DNA of 8,837 nucleotides, taken from Flavobacteriaceae bacterium. GTDB lineage: Bacteria > Bacteroidota > Bacteroidia > Flavobacteriales > Flavobacteriaceae. The notes under the pieces are model-generated. The model was given only the letters and a program-made list of their open reading frames with translations, ran no database searches and was not told the DNA's origin. Position 1 is the stretch's first letter. Each line of letters opens with the position of its first letter. The position numbers and the translations under genes were made by a program. Location: NCBI GenBank assembly GCA_030625995.1, contig DAOUPU010000093.1, positions 1-8,837 on the forward strand, in the 5' to 3' direction. Below, piece by piece: positions 1 to 7,123 of the stretch.

Positions 1-1131
1 ATGAATTTTGAGATAAAGGAATTTGACAAAAATAGTAGTGCCAGGGCAGGGGTAATTACTACTGATCATGGCGATATAAGGACCCCGATTTTTATGCCTG
101 TTGGTACGGCAGCTTCTGTAAAAGCCGTACATCAGACAGAATTAAAGGATGATATCAATGCGGAAATAATTTTGGGCAACACATACCACCTCTATCTTCG
201 CCCCAAAACAGATATACTGGAGAAGGCTGGGGGAATTCATAAATTTATAAATTGGGATCGACCTATTTTAACTGATTCAGGTGGTTATCAAGTCTATTCT
301 TTATCAGACAATAGAAAAATCAAGGAGGAAGGAGTTAAATTTAAGTCGCATATTGACGGTTCGACTCATTTTTTTTCACCTGAATTTTCTATGGATATTC
401 AGAGGAGCATCGGGGCCGATATTATAATGGCATTTGACGAATGCACTCCTTATCCTTGCGATTATACTTATGCCAGGAACTCTATGCAAATGACGCATCG
501 ATGGCTGGATAGATGTATGGTCCACTTAAAAAAGAATCCTGAAAAATATAATTATAAACAGTCCTTTTTCCCTATAGTACAAGGAAGTACATATAAAGAT
601 CTCAGAAAAAAATCAGCTGAATATATCGCAAATGTTGGGGCTGAAGGTAACGCCATAGGTGGACTTTCTGTTGGGGAACCGGCGGAGGAAATGTATGAAA
701 TGACCGAATTAGTATGCAATATTCTTCCGAAAGAAAAGCCCAGATATCTCATGGGAGTTGGTACACCGATTAATATTTTGGAAAACATTGCTTTAGGTGT
801 GGATATGTTTGATTGTGTTATGCCAACTCGTAATGGACGAAACGGTATGTTATTCACAGCTCATGGCACTATAAATATTAAGAATAAAAAGTGGGAAGAT
901 GACTTTTCACCAATTGATGAAATGAATATTACTTTTGTAGATACCTATTATTCAAAAGCCTATGTAAGGCACCTTTTTGCATCTAAAGAATATTTAGGAA
1001 AACAAATTGCAACCATACATAATTTGGGTTTCTATTTATGGTTGGTTCGTGAGGCAAGAAAGCATATATTAGCAGGAGATTTTTATGAATGGAAAAATAT
1101 GATGGTCAAACAAATGGATAAAAGGTTATAA
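1..1131 (+). CDS. tgt: tRNA-guanosine(34) transglycosylase (queuine tRNA-ribosyltransferase)
   Basis: Exchanges guanine 34 in the anticodon wobble position of GUN tRNAs (Asp, Asn, His, Tyr) for a queuosine precursor base; cytoplasmic. The 376-residue length is normal for bacterial Tgt and the whole TIM-barrel family pattern is visible. TDSGG at 91-95 carries the general acid/base Asp92. AFDEC at 144-148 and GGLSVGE at 220-226 line the base pocket. MFDC at 269-272 carries the presumed nucleophile Asp271, followed by PTRNGRNG. The oddity is the zinc site. Bacterial Tgt normally has CxCxxC, but the aligned positions here are Asn309, Thr311 and Asp314. The fourth ligand, His340 in ATIHNLGFY, is kept at the usual spacing. 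I believe this cysteine loss is shared by related Bacteroidota, but that is from memory. The ATG is the first base of the window, so upstream signals are not visible; the N-terminus matches the family start. The stop codon runs into a long hairpin. Confidence 0.96.
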   Translation: MNFEIKEFDKNSSARAGVITTDHGDIRTPIFMPVGTAASVKAVHQTELKDDINAEIILGNTYHLYLRPKTDILEKAGGIHKFINWDRPILTDSGGYQVYSLSDNRKIKEEGVKFKSHIDGSTHFFSPEFSMDIQRSIGADIIMAFDECTPYPCDYTYARNSMQMTHRWLDRCMVHLKKNPEKYNYKQSFFPIVQGSTYKDLRKKSAEYIANVGAEGNAIGGLSVGEPAEEMYEMTELVCNILPKEKPRYLMGVGTPINILENIALGVDMFDCVMPTRNGRNGMLFTAHGTINIKNKKWEDDFSPIDEMNITFVDTYYSKAYVRHLFASKEYLGKQIATIHNLGFYLWLVREARKHILAGDFYEWKNMMVKQMDKRL

Positions 1132-1184
1132 ACCTGAGTTCGATAAATATTTCTATTTACAGAAATATTTATCGAACTCAGGTT
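1131..1184. repeat. Perfect 24-bp inverted repeat (hairpin) after tgt; possible terminator or palindromic repeat
   Basis: The left arm at 1131-1154 and the right arm at 1161-1184 are exact reverse complements over 24 bases, with the 6-base loop ATTTAC at 1155-1160. The first base of the left arm is the last base of the tgt stop codon. The outer stem begins AACCTGAGTTCG and the inner part is AT-rich. No T-run follows on the plus strand (AAAATTCTCTTCGG), so it is not a textbook intrinsic terminator. It could be an intercistronic attenuator or mRNA 3'-end stabiliser between tgt and lptG, or one copy of a dispersed palindromic element. Confidence 0.8.
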
Positions 1185-1237
1185 AAAATTCTCTTCGGTT
1201 TCGTCCATATTTATTTGAAATAAAACTTTATAATCTG

Positions 1238-2332
1238 TTGAAAATTATTGACAAATACATATTAAAAAAATACTTCACTTCCTTTATATTTACTTTGTTG
1301 ATATTAATTCCGATAGCAGTATCAATCGATATTTCTGAAAAGGTCGGTAAGTTTTTAAAAGCTTCTGATTTGACTTTGGATGAGATCATTTATGATTATT
1401 ATCTAAACTTCGTCATAAATTATGGCAATACCTTTATGCCATTAGCTCTGTTTATTTCGGTCATAATGTTTACGTCAAAGTTATCTGGTAATAGCGAGGT
1501 CATTGCAATTAACAGCTCAGGCATCTCCTTTAAAAGATTTTTGAGACCTTATTTTATCGGTGCGACAACAATTGCCCTGATTTCATTCTATGCCAACCAC
1601 TTTATAGTACCTAAATCAAATAAAACATTTGAGAAATTCCAGGAAACTTATTTAAGAAGTGCATCTAAAAAACAGCAAAAAAGAGCGGTGTATAAAGTGA
1701 GTTTGCAATTGAGCGATGATGATTATGTTTACTTTGGAAGTTATAATTTTGAAAATAAAATTGGTTATAATTTTTTTTATGAACATTTTGAAGGCAATGA
1801 ACTAAAATATAAGTTAAATGGTCGTAGTATCAATTGGAAAGAAAAAGATAGCCTTTTTACAATAAATCAATATAAAAAAAGATATGTATATGCTAAAAAA
1901 GATAGTATAAGCTCTGGGACTAAAATGGATACGGTCTTCAATTTTCAGCCAAAAGATTTATTATATGTATCCTATTTGGCTAAGGAAATGTCTTCTCTGG
2001 ACCTTTCCTATCATATAAAGCAATCTGAAGATCGTGGAGTAAAAAATTTAAATACTTATAAAGTAGAGTTGTACAAGCGAACAAGTTTGCCAATTTCATC
2101 ATTTATATTGACTCTAATAGCCGTATCTCTTTCTTCGAGAAAAAGAAGAGGAGGGATAGGTATTAATTTGGCCATAGGAATTACATTAATGTTTATTTAT
2201 GTGTTTTTCTTGAAAGTTTCAGAAGTCCTGGGTTCCACGGCCGATGCTCTACCATTATTAATGGTATGGTTTCCGAATATTATTTTTGGTGGCTTAGCAA
2301 TATATTTATACATAGCAAATGCCAAGCGATAA
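1238..2332 (+). CDS. lptG: LptF/LptG-family permease of the lipopolysaccharide export ABC transporter
   Basis: Inner-membrane subunit that, with its partner permease and the ATPase LptB, extracts LPS and passes it to the periplasmic Lpt bridge. The 364 residues show the family architecture: three N-terminal membrane segments (about 12-30, 57-80, 103-124), a periplasmic region (about 125-280) rich in short strands that should be the jellyroll domain, then three C-terminal segments (about 283-299, 305-325, 337-360). The cytoplasmic loop GNSEVIAINSSGIS at 84-97 is the conserved YjgP/YjgQ motif. The start is TTG at 1238. I accept it because the resulting MKIIDKYILKKY matches the usual beginning of the family and no ATG lies nearby. 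LptG is favoured over LptF from the IDKYI start and the length, but the two are hard to separate by eye. The stop overlaps the next gene by 14 nt, suggesting one operon. Confidence 0.9.
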   Translation: MKIIDKYILKKYFTSFIFTLLILIPIAVSIDISEKVGKFLKASDLTLDEIIYDYYLNFVINYGNTFMPLALFISVIMFTSKLSGNSEVIAINSSGISFKRFLRPYFIGATTIALISFYANHFIVPKSNKTFEKFQETYLRSASKKQQKRAVYKVSLQLSDDDYVYFGSYNFENKIGYNFFYEHFEGNELKYKLNGRSINWKEKDSLFTINQYKKRYVYAKKDSISSGTKMDTVFNFQPKDLLYVSYLAKEMSSLDLSYHIKQSEDRGVKNLNTYKVELYKRTSLPISSFILTLIAVSLSSRKRRGGIGINLAIGITLMFIYVFFLKVSEVLGSTADALPLLMVWFPNIIFGGLAIYLYIANAKR

Positions 2333-3203
2333 ATTAAAAAATCAGCTTCACCTCCATTTCATTGTTTTTATTTGGGGGTTTACAGCTATTCTAGGGGCAT
2401 TAATTACCATAAACGCAATGTCTTTGGTTTGGTATAGAGTACTAATTGCCTCGATAACGATATTTATTTATTTAAAATTTAAAAAGAATCCATTTAGCGA
2501 AACCTCAATTGATTATATAAAATTCTTTATAGGTGGTATACTGATCGCGCTTCATTGGTCGACATTTTTTTATGCCATTAAAATTTCGAATATTTCTACC
2601 ACCCTTATCACACTGTCATCGAGTGCAGTATTTTTGGTTCTATTACAGCCACTGTTTGAAAAGAAAAAAATTTCTTTTACTGAACTATTTCTTTCTATTA
2701 TAACAATTATTGGATTCGTAATAATTTTTAGGGCAGAAGAAATGTATGTCAATGGAATAATTTTCGGTTTAATTTCGGCTTTATTACTAGCTGTTTTCTC
2801 GATCTATAATAATAAATTAATACAAAATTATAAAGCCACCAAAATAGCATTCTATGAGCTCTTCGCGGCATTTATATTTTTGACCATAGTACTTTTCTTT
2901 AATGGTGATCTCAACTCTTCTTATTTTGTACTGAATAGATCAGATTGGGTATACATTACTATCTTAGCAACTCTTTGTACAGCATACCCATTTGTTGTTG
3001 CAACAAATCTATTGCGCAAAATGGGACCATTTACAATCATTCTTACCAACAACTTGGAACCTGTCTATGGAATTCTTTTGGCAGTAATCATATTTGGAGA
3101 TAAAGAAAAAATGAGTCTGCAATTTTATATTGGTGCATTATTAATAATTTTCAGCATATTTTTAAATGCAATAATCAAAAATAAATTAAGATTTAAGAAG
3201 TAA
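2319..3203 (+). CDS. DMT superfamily transporter, EamA family
   Basis: A 294-residue inner-membrane protein built of two homologous five-helix EamA halves, about residues 12-138 and 145-285, giving roughly ten membrane segments. Recognisable marks are WGFTAILGALI near the N-terminus (19-29), WYR at 38-40 and the late NNLEPVYGILLAVIIFGD at 244-261, where the LEP sequence before a final helix pair is typical of the second EamA domain. Members export amino acids, metabolites or drugs; the substrate cannot be read from this sequence. The ATG at 2319 lies inside the 3' end of the lptG gene (14-nt overlap), and the next in-frame ATG would remove most of the first helix, so this start is favoured. 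Translation is probably coupled to the gene before it. The lysine-rich tail is a normal cytoplasmic end. Confidence 0.9.
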   Translation: MPSDKLKNQLHLHFIVFIWGFTAILGALITINAMSLVWYRVLIASITIFIYLKFKKNPFSETSIDYIKFFIGGILIALHWSTFFYAIKISNISTTLITLSSSAVFLVLLQPLFEKKKISFTELFLSIITIIGFVIIFRAEEMYVNGIIFGLISALLLAVFSIYNNKLIQNYKATKIAFYELFAAFIFLTIVLFFNGDLNSSYFVLNRSDWVYITILATLCTAYPFVVATNLLRKMGPFTIILTNNLEPVYGILLAVIIFGDKEKMSLQFYIGALLIIFSIFLNAIIKNKLRFKK

Positions 3204-3227
3204 ATTATAATTATAAATCAAAGTTTA

Positions 3228-3235
3228 TATATTTG
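3228..3235 (+). promoter_or_regulatory. Candidate Bacteroidota -7 promoter element before accA
   Basis: TATATTTG matches the TAnnTTTG -7 consensus of the primary sigma factor in Bacteroidota at every defined position. It lies 65 nt before the accA ATG in an AT-rich gap after the transporter gene. No TTTG stands at the usual -33 distance, so the match is half-complete. It suggests accA can be transcribed independently of the upstream cluster. Confidence 0.5.
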
Positions 3236-3300
3236 TAACTTTAACCGAAAATACAAAGTCGATATAATTTTTATGTTGACGTAATAATTCTCTTAATAAA

Positions 3301-4254
3301 ATGGAATATTTAGATTTTGAACTTCCAATTAAAGAACTGGAGGACCAGTTAAATAAATGTAGATTGATAGGCGAAGAGAGTGATATTGATGTTACGGAAA
3401 CCTGCCAAAATATAGAACTTAAACTTCGAAATACGAGAAAGGAAATATTCAAAAACCTCACTGCCTGGCAGCGGGTACAGCTTTCCAGACACCCATCAAG
3501 GCCCTATACTTTGGATTTTATTAATGCTCTTACTCAAGGAACATTTATGGAATTACACGGTGATAGAAACGTTAAAGATGATAAAGCCATGGTAGGTGGC
3601 TTAGGGAAAATTGGTGATCAATCCTATATGTTTATAGGTCAACAAAAAGGCTATAATACAAAAACACGACAGTATAGAAACTTTGGCATGGCCAATCCCG
3701 AAGGATACCGAAAAGCACTTAGATTAATGAAAATGGCTGAAAAATTTGGTATACCTGTACTGACCTTAATAGATACACCCGGCGCATACCCCGGATTGGA
3801 AGCTGAAGAAAGAGGGCAAGGAGAAGCGATTGCTCGAAATATTTTTGAAATGACCAGATTGAAAACTCCAATTATTTCTGTTGTTATCGGTGAAGGCGCA
3901 TCTGGAGGAGCTCTTGGAATTGGAGTAGGTGATACCGTTCTTATGCTGGAAAATTCGTGGTACTCAGTTATTTCTCCGGAAAACTGTTCTACAATTCTGT
4001 GGCGCAGCTGGAGTTATAAAGAACAGGCAGCTGAAGCATTAAAGCTAATAGCAAGCGATGGTAAAAAACTTAAGGTTATAGATGGAATTATCAAAGAACC
4101 AATTGGCGGTGCGCATGCAGACAGGCAAAAAACCTATAAATCGGTTGAGCTGGCAATTAAAAAAGCATATGCTGATTTGAAAGACTTATCTATCTCAGAA
4201 CTAGTTGAAAAGCGTATGGAAAAATATTCGAACATGGGTGTATTTAAAGATTAA
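3301..4254 (+). CDS. accA: Acetyl-CoA carboxylase carboxyltransferase subunit alpha
   Basis: With AccD it forms the carboxyltransferase that moves the carboxyl group from carboxybiotin (on AccB) to acetyl-CoA, giving malonyl-CoA for fatty-acid synthesis in the cytoplasm. The 317 residues cover the family from end to end (E. coli AccA has 319). The N-terminal FLDFE-type helix region is present as YLDFELPIKELE (3-14). RHPSRPYTLD at 63-72, RNFGMANPEGYRKALRLM at 126-143, DTPGAYPG at 158-165 and the oxyanion loop GEGASGGALGIG at 197-208 are all intact, followed by SVISPENCSTILW and EPIGGAH. The ATG at 3301 follows an A-rich stretch without a Shine-Dalgarno sequence and gives the expected N-terminus. 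accD is not in the window. A -7 promoter element lies upstream, and a 231-nt gap follows before nnr, so it may be a single-gene unit. Confidence 0.97.
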   Translation: MEYLDFELPIKELEDQLNKCRLIGEESDIDVTETCQNIELKLRNTRKEIFKNLTAWQRVQLSRHPSRPYTLDFINALTQGTFMELHGDRNVKDDKAMVGGLGKIGDQSYMFIGQQKGYNTKTRQYRNFGMANPEGYRKALRLMKMAEKFGIPVLTLIDTPGAYPGLEAEERGQGEAIARNIFEMTRLKTPIISVVIGEGASGGALGIGVGDTVLMLENSWYSVISPENCSTILWRSWSYKEQAAEALKLIASDGKKLKVIDGIIKEPIGGAHADRQKTYKSVELAIKKAYADLKDLSISELVEKRMEKYSNMGVFKD

Positions 4255-4366
4255 TTCTTTGAATATTTTTTTCTGATCAAAAAAAGAACCATTTCTTCAA
4301 GATTCTGTGCCAGATCCTAATGATTTTATCTAACTTTATTAAATAAAATGGTTTAACCGACGATTC

Positions 4367-4386
4367 CATAATTCCCAAGAATTATG
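4367..4386. repeat. 8-bp inverted repeat with a 4-base loop
   Basis: CATAATTC (4367-4374) and GAATTATG (4379-4386) are exact reverse complements around the loop CCAA. It lies 100 nt before the nnr start. It may be an operator, part of a leader structure, or chance in AT-rich DNA. Confidence 0.4.
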
Positions 4387-4404
4387 AGGAACGGAATTAG
4401 GCTT

Positions 4405-4419
4405 CCTACCATTGGTAGG
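4405..4419. repeat. 6-bp inverted repeat with a 3-base loop
   Basis: CCTACC (4405-4410) and GGTAGG (4414-4419) pair around ATT. It is GC-richer than its surroundings and lies 18 nt after the previous inverted repeat. The pair could form stacked hairpins in the nnr leader. No function can be assigned. Confidence 0.4.
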
Positions 4420-4485
4420 TTCAACTTTCAATTTTTAATTGCTCATTGGCCTTTAAAAAATAGAGTTTCACTAAGAAATCAGATC

Positions 4486-5985
4486 ATGAAAATTCTATCA
4501 GCACTTCAGATGTATCAATTGGATAAAGCAACAATGGAGAATCGACCTATCTCCTCCATAGATCTGATGGAATATGCCGCTACACAATGTTATCACTGGA
4601 TCATAGATTATTTAAAGCTAGAGAAACCTACAATTCATATTTTCTCGGGATCTGGAAATAATGGAGGTGATGGTCTGGTTATAGCAAGAAAGTTATTGAA
4701 TGCTGGATACAAGGTTATTCCTTATTTTATTGTGCTGGGAAATAAAAGGAGTAAGGATTTTGAAATTAACTACAACCGATTGACAGATCTAAATTATGAA
4801 CCAAGTAAGCTAAGTACAAGACAAAAATTTCCTAAAATAGGTGCAAACGACCTGGTCATTGATGCAATATTTGGAATTGGACTGTCGAGAACCCCGGACG
4901 GATTTGTCAAGGAAGTTATTCAACTAATTAATAAATCCAAAACTAGGGTTATTTCAATTGATGTTCCTTCGGGAATGTTTACAGAAATGCCAGTATTAGA
5001 CGAGGACTCAGTAATTAAAGCAACAGAAACCCTAACTTTTCAAAATCCTAAATTAGCATTTTTACTACCTGAAAACCAGTTCTTTTGTGGAAGTTGGCAT
5101 ATTTTAGATATAGGATTAGATAAAGAGGTATTAGATTCTTTTTCAGTCAAATATAAAATGGTTGACAAGAATTATATTCGATCACTTTTTAAAAAAAGAA
5201 ATAAATTTTCTCATAAAGGTAACTATGGCCACAGTATGATCATTGGAGGAAGTTTTGGTAAGATTGGTGCTGTCGTACTGGCATCCAGAGCCGCCTTAAG
5301 AGCGGGGAGTGGTCTGGTATCGGCATATATTCCTAAATGTGGTTATGATATTCTTCAATCGACAAATCCCGAAGTGATGGTAGAAGTGGATGCTGAGGAT
5401 CATTTAGAGTTTTTTAATTATAAAACAAAACCCTCGGTGATTGGAATTGGAATGGGTCTGGGTACCAGAGAGAAAACAAGTATAGGGTTTGGGAAGTTTT
5501 TAATGGAGAATGAGCTTCCCCTGGTTATTGATGCCGATGGACTAAATATTATAGCCAGGCATAGAGAATTTTTTAAATTAATTCCTGAAAATTCAATATT
5601 AACACCACATCCTAAGGAATTTGAGCGTTTAGTTGGGAAATGGAAGAATGACTATGAAAAATTAGAAAAGTTAATTGATCTTTCAATAAAAATTAATTGC
5701 ATTGTTATATTAAAAGGTGCTCATACAGCTATTGCACATAATGGTGAAATTTATTTTAATACAACCGGGAACCCAGCACTGGCAACCGCAGGAAGTGGAG
5801 ATGTATTGACCGGAATAATCACCGGACTCCTTGCACAGGATTACACATCCAATGCAGCTTCCATTCTAGGAGTTTATTTACATGGCTTAACTGCGGATAT
5901 TGCAATAAGCAAATCACAAACCATGGAAAGTTTCATCGCCTCAGATAGTATTAAGAATTTAGCCAACGCTTTCAATAAAATATAA
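4486..5985 (+). CDS. nnr: Bifunctional NAD(P)H-hydrate epimerase / ADP-dependent NAD(P)H-hydrate dehydratase
   Basis: Repairs damaged NADH and NADPH: the N-terminal YjeF_N domain interconverts R and S hydrates, and the C-terminal ribokinase-like domain dehydrates the S form with ADP. In the 499-residue protein the epimerase half (about 1-215) shows GSGNNGGDG at 55-63, DAIFGIGL at 126-133 and IDVPSG at 158-163. The dehydratase half (about 230-499) shows HKGNYGH at 243-249, the glycine-rich GSFGKIGA at 255-262, IDADGLN at 348-354, TPHPKEFERL at 373-382, LKGAH at 409-413 and GSGDVLTG at 436-443 with the catalytic-type Asp439. The family motif NPGMATGGSGD reads NPALATAGSGD, a mild change. I chose the ATG at 4486 because MKILSALQMYQLDKAT is the typical family start; the frame is open upstream to an ATG at 4384, but that extension is unlike the family. 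The lipoprotein gene follows after 50 nt. Confidence 0.95.
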   Translation: MKILSALQMYQLDKATMENRPISSIDLMEYAATQCYHWIIDYLKLEKPTIHIFSGSGNNGGDGLVIARKLLNAGYKVIPYFIVLGNKRSKDFEINYNRLTDLNYEPSKLSTRQKFPKIGANDLVIDAIFGIGLSRTPDGFVKEVIQLINKSKTRVISIDVPSGMFTEMPVLDEDSVIKATETLTFQNPKLAFLLPENQFFCGSWHILDIGLDKEVLDSFSVKYKMVDKNYIRSLFKKRNKFSHKGNYGHSMIIGGSFGKIGAVVLASRAALRAGSGLVSAYIPKCGYDILQSTNPEVMVEVDAEDHLEFFNYKTKPSVIGIGMGLGTREKTSIGFGKFLMENELPLVIDADGLNIIARHREFFKLIPENSILTPHPKEFERLVGKWKNDYEKLEKLIDLSIKINCIVILKGAHTAIAHNGEIYFNTTGNPALATAGSGDVLTGIITGLLAQDYTSNAASILGVYLHGLTADIAISKSQTMESFIASDSIKNLANAFNKI

Positions 5986-6035
5986 ATTTGGTATAGAAAT
6001 TGCTGTATTTAGATCATTCCTAAATAAATATCAGG

Positions 6036-6458
6036 ATGAAAAATGTATTTATTCTTCTAGCATTTATAATTATTGCCAGCTGTTCGGCACAGAAGAAAAA
6101 TCCTGAGTCAAGAGCTATTGAACCAATAGAGACCGCCTATGACACAATTAAAATAGTAAATGAGAAAGTTGAGTATGAAATAATAATTTTAGAAATAGGA
6201 TTTGAAAATTGGTTAGTAACACAATTTCCAATGTCTTATTATTCAAACCAAACTCTTGCTGTAAGGAATTACATGATGGTGGTTGAATGGAATATTCGAG
6301 TTATGCAACCCTTGAGGTATGATCCTATGCTATATGAACTAACAATAGATTATAAGCCTAATATTGATTATGGAATTGAGGTAAATTACATGCTGTATAT
6401 GTATTTCAAATTTTTTCAGAAAAAATATAACCAACGGTTAGGTACTCATCAACCATAA
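6036..6458 (+). CDS. Small predicted lipoprotein, DUF6146-like
   Basis: A 140-residue protein with a lipoprotein signal: a short basic start (MKN), a hydrophobic core at 4-14 and the lipobox IASC with Cys16 as the lipidated residue, followed by SAQKK. After a variable linker to about residue 40 comes a compact conserved-looking domain with YEIIILEIGFENWL (47-60), VVEWNIRVMQPLRYDP (82-97), then IDYGIEVNYMLYMYF and a final FFQKKYNQRL. From memory this matches a Bacteroidota-restricted family annotated as DUF6146, with no known function. It should sit in the cell envelope, anchored to the inner or outer membrane. It is 50 nt downstream of nnr and may be cotranscribed, though no functional link is evident. 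Its stop codon lies 2 nt from the stop of the convergent gene. Confidence 0.85.
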   Translation: MKNVFILLAFIIIASCSAQKKNPESRAIEPIETAYDTIKIVNEKVEYEIIILEIGFENWLVTQFPMSYYSNQTLAVRNYMMVVEWNIRVMQPLRYDPMLYELTIDYKPNIDYGIEVNYMLYMYFKFFQKKYNQRLGTHQP

Positions 6459-6460
6459 AA

Positions 6461-7123
6461 TCATTTACTTTTTTTAAGTTCTATTAATATCGAAAATGTT
6501 TGGTTAATGTCATTTTCCTTAACAACCAAAGTCATTTCGTGGGTTGTTGAAATAACTTCCTGGACAGGAATATTTGCCCAAGCCAGTTGTTTTAAAATAA
6601 AATAATACACTCCGGATTGTTCTAAATTCGATTTGGGTAGCTTTATGGTGATCGAAGCTAATTTTTTCATAGAACATATTAATACTTCGTTAGAAAATAA
6701 AGCTTTAATATCTTCCCGTAAATTTGAACTAATTACAATATTAGTCTCAAAAATTCCTTGTGAAACCGTAAAAAAGGATTCTCTATTGCTACCTATTTTA
6801 CCAAATAACAGGGATATTTGCTTGTACAAGGTGCTGGAATTCTTATAAGTGTAATCATACAAATCTGAACGAACTATAAAATCTCCAAGTTTTAATGAAA
6901 ATGACTTTATATTTTTTCTAATTCTTAATATATTGATTGGAGAGAGTCTGTTAATCGACATCATAATAGCGCCGGACTTCACTTTCTTCCCTAAAATTTC
7001 TTCCACTTCAGGTTGAATAACACGTGCCAATGATGAAATATTAATTAATTTCTCCTGCATAGCCTCTTCAATAAATGGTGTCCGGTTTATTATTGTTTCG
7101 ACCGTTTCTTGAATAGTTCTCAT
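6461..7123 (-). CDS. HTH-like plus tandem ACT-like domain protein, divergent from lysC
   Basis: I do not recognise a named family, but the layout is readable. Residues 5-61 are predicted helices of winged-helix/HTH appearance, with INISSLARVIQPEVEEIL (27-44) and a glycine-alanine turn before IMMSINRL. Residues about 81-147 and 155-213 look like two ACT-type repeats. The second is clearer: SITIKLP, then a helix with SGVYYFILKQLAWANIPV (170-187), then EVISTTHEMTLVVKEND. The same order of elements occurs in the C-terminal regulatory part of the LysC encoded next door, including the final sequence of helix, INIPV/DIPI-like turn, strand and LVVK/FLVK strand. No kinase motif is present, so it is not an aspartate kinase, although such proteins may be labelled as one. 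I infer a small-molecule-binding, possibly DNA-binding, regulator. The ATG at 7123 is the first in a full-length frame. The gene ends 2 nt from the lipoprotein gene and shares a 97-nt upstream region with lysC. Confidence 0.8.
   Translation of the reverse strand: MRTIQETVETIINRTPFIEEAMQEKLINISSLARVIQPEVEEILGKKVKSGAIMMSINRLSPINILRIRKNIKSFSLKLGDFIVRSDLYDYTYKNSSTLYKQISLLFGKIGSNRESFFTVSQGIFETNIVISSNLREDIKALFSNEVLICSMKKLASITIKLPKSNLEQSGVYYFILKQLAWANIPVQEVISTTHEMTLVVKENDINQTFSILIELKKSK

Larger units (their letters stand above)
4255..4485. other. Non-coding gap between accA and nnr with two small inverted repeats
   Basis: This 231-nt stretch holds no credible gene. Its downstream part is open in the nnr frame from an ATG at 4384, but the translation there (start MRNGIRLPTIGRF) resembles nothing expected before an NAD(P)H-hydrate epimerase domain, and a family-typical start exists at 4486. 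It contains a T7/A7 near-palindrome around 4266-4285, the two inverted repeats listed separately, and an AT-rich segment at 4421-4441. I see no clear TAnnTTTG promoter element. Confidence 0.6.

Noticed and set aside
552..857. Minus-strand open frame inside tgt
   Set aside because: It lies wholly inside a well-conserved gene, with no family resemblance and no start context; it is a shadow frame.
4266..4285. T7-CTGATC-A7 near-palindrome as an accA terminator
   Set aside because: The stem is only A-T pairs with no T-run after it, so it is too weak to call as an intrinsic terminator.
4384..4485. N-terminal extension of 34 residues on nnr
   Set aside because: The extension resembles no Nnr sequence, overlaps inverted repeats, and the ATG at 4486 gives the family-typical start MKILSALQM.
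6006..6026. TATTTAG/CTAAATA inverted repeat upstream of the lipoprotein gene
   Set aside because: Seven A/T-rich base pairs with a 7-nt loop are expected by chance in such DNA, and no regulatory motif accompanies them.
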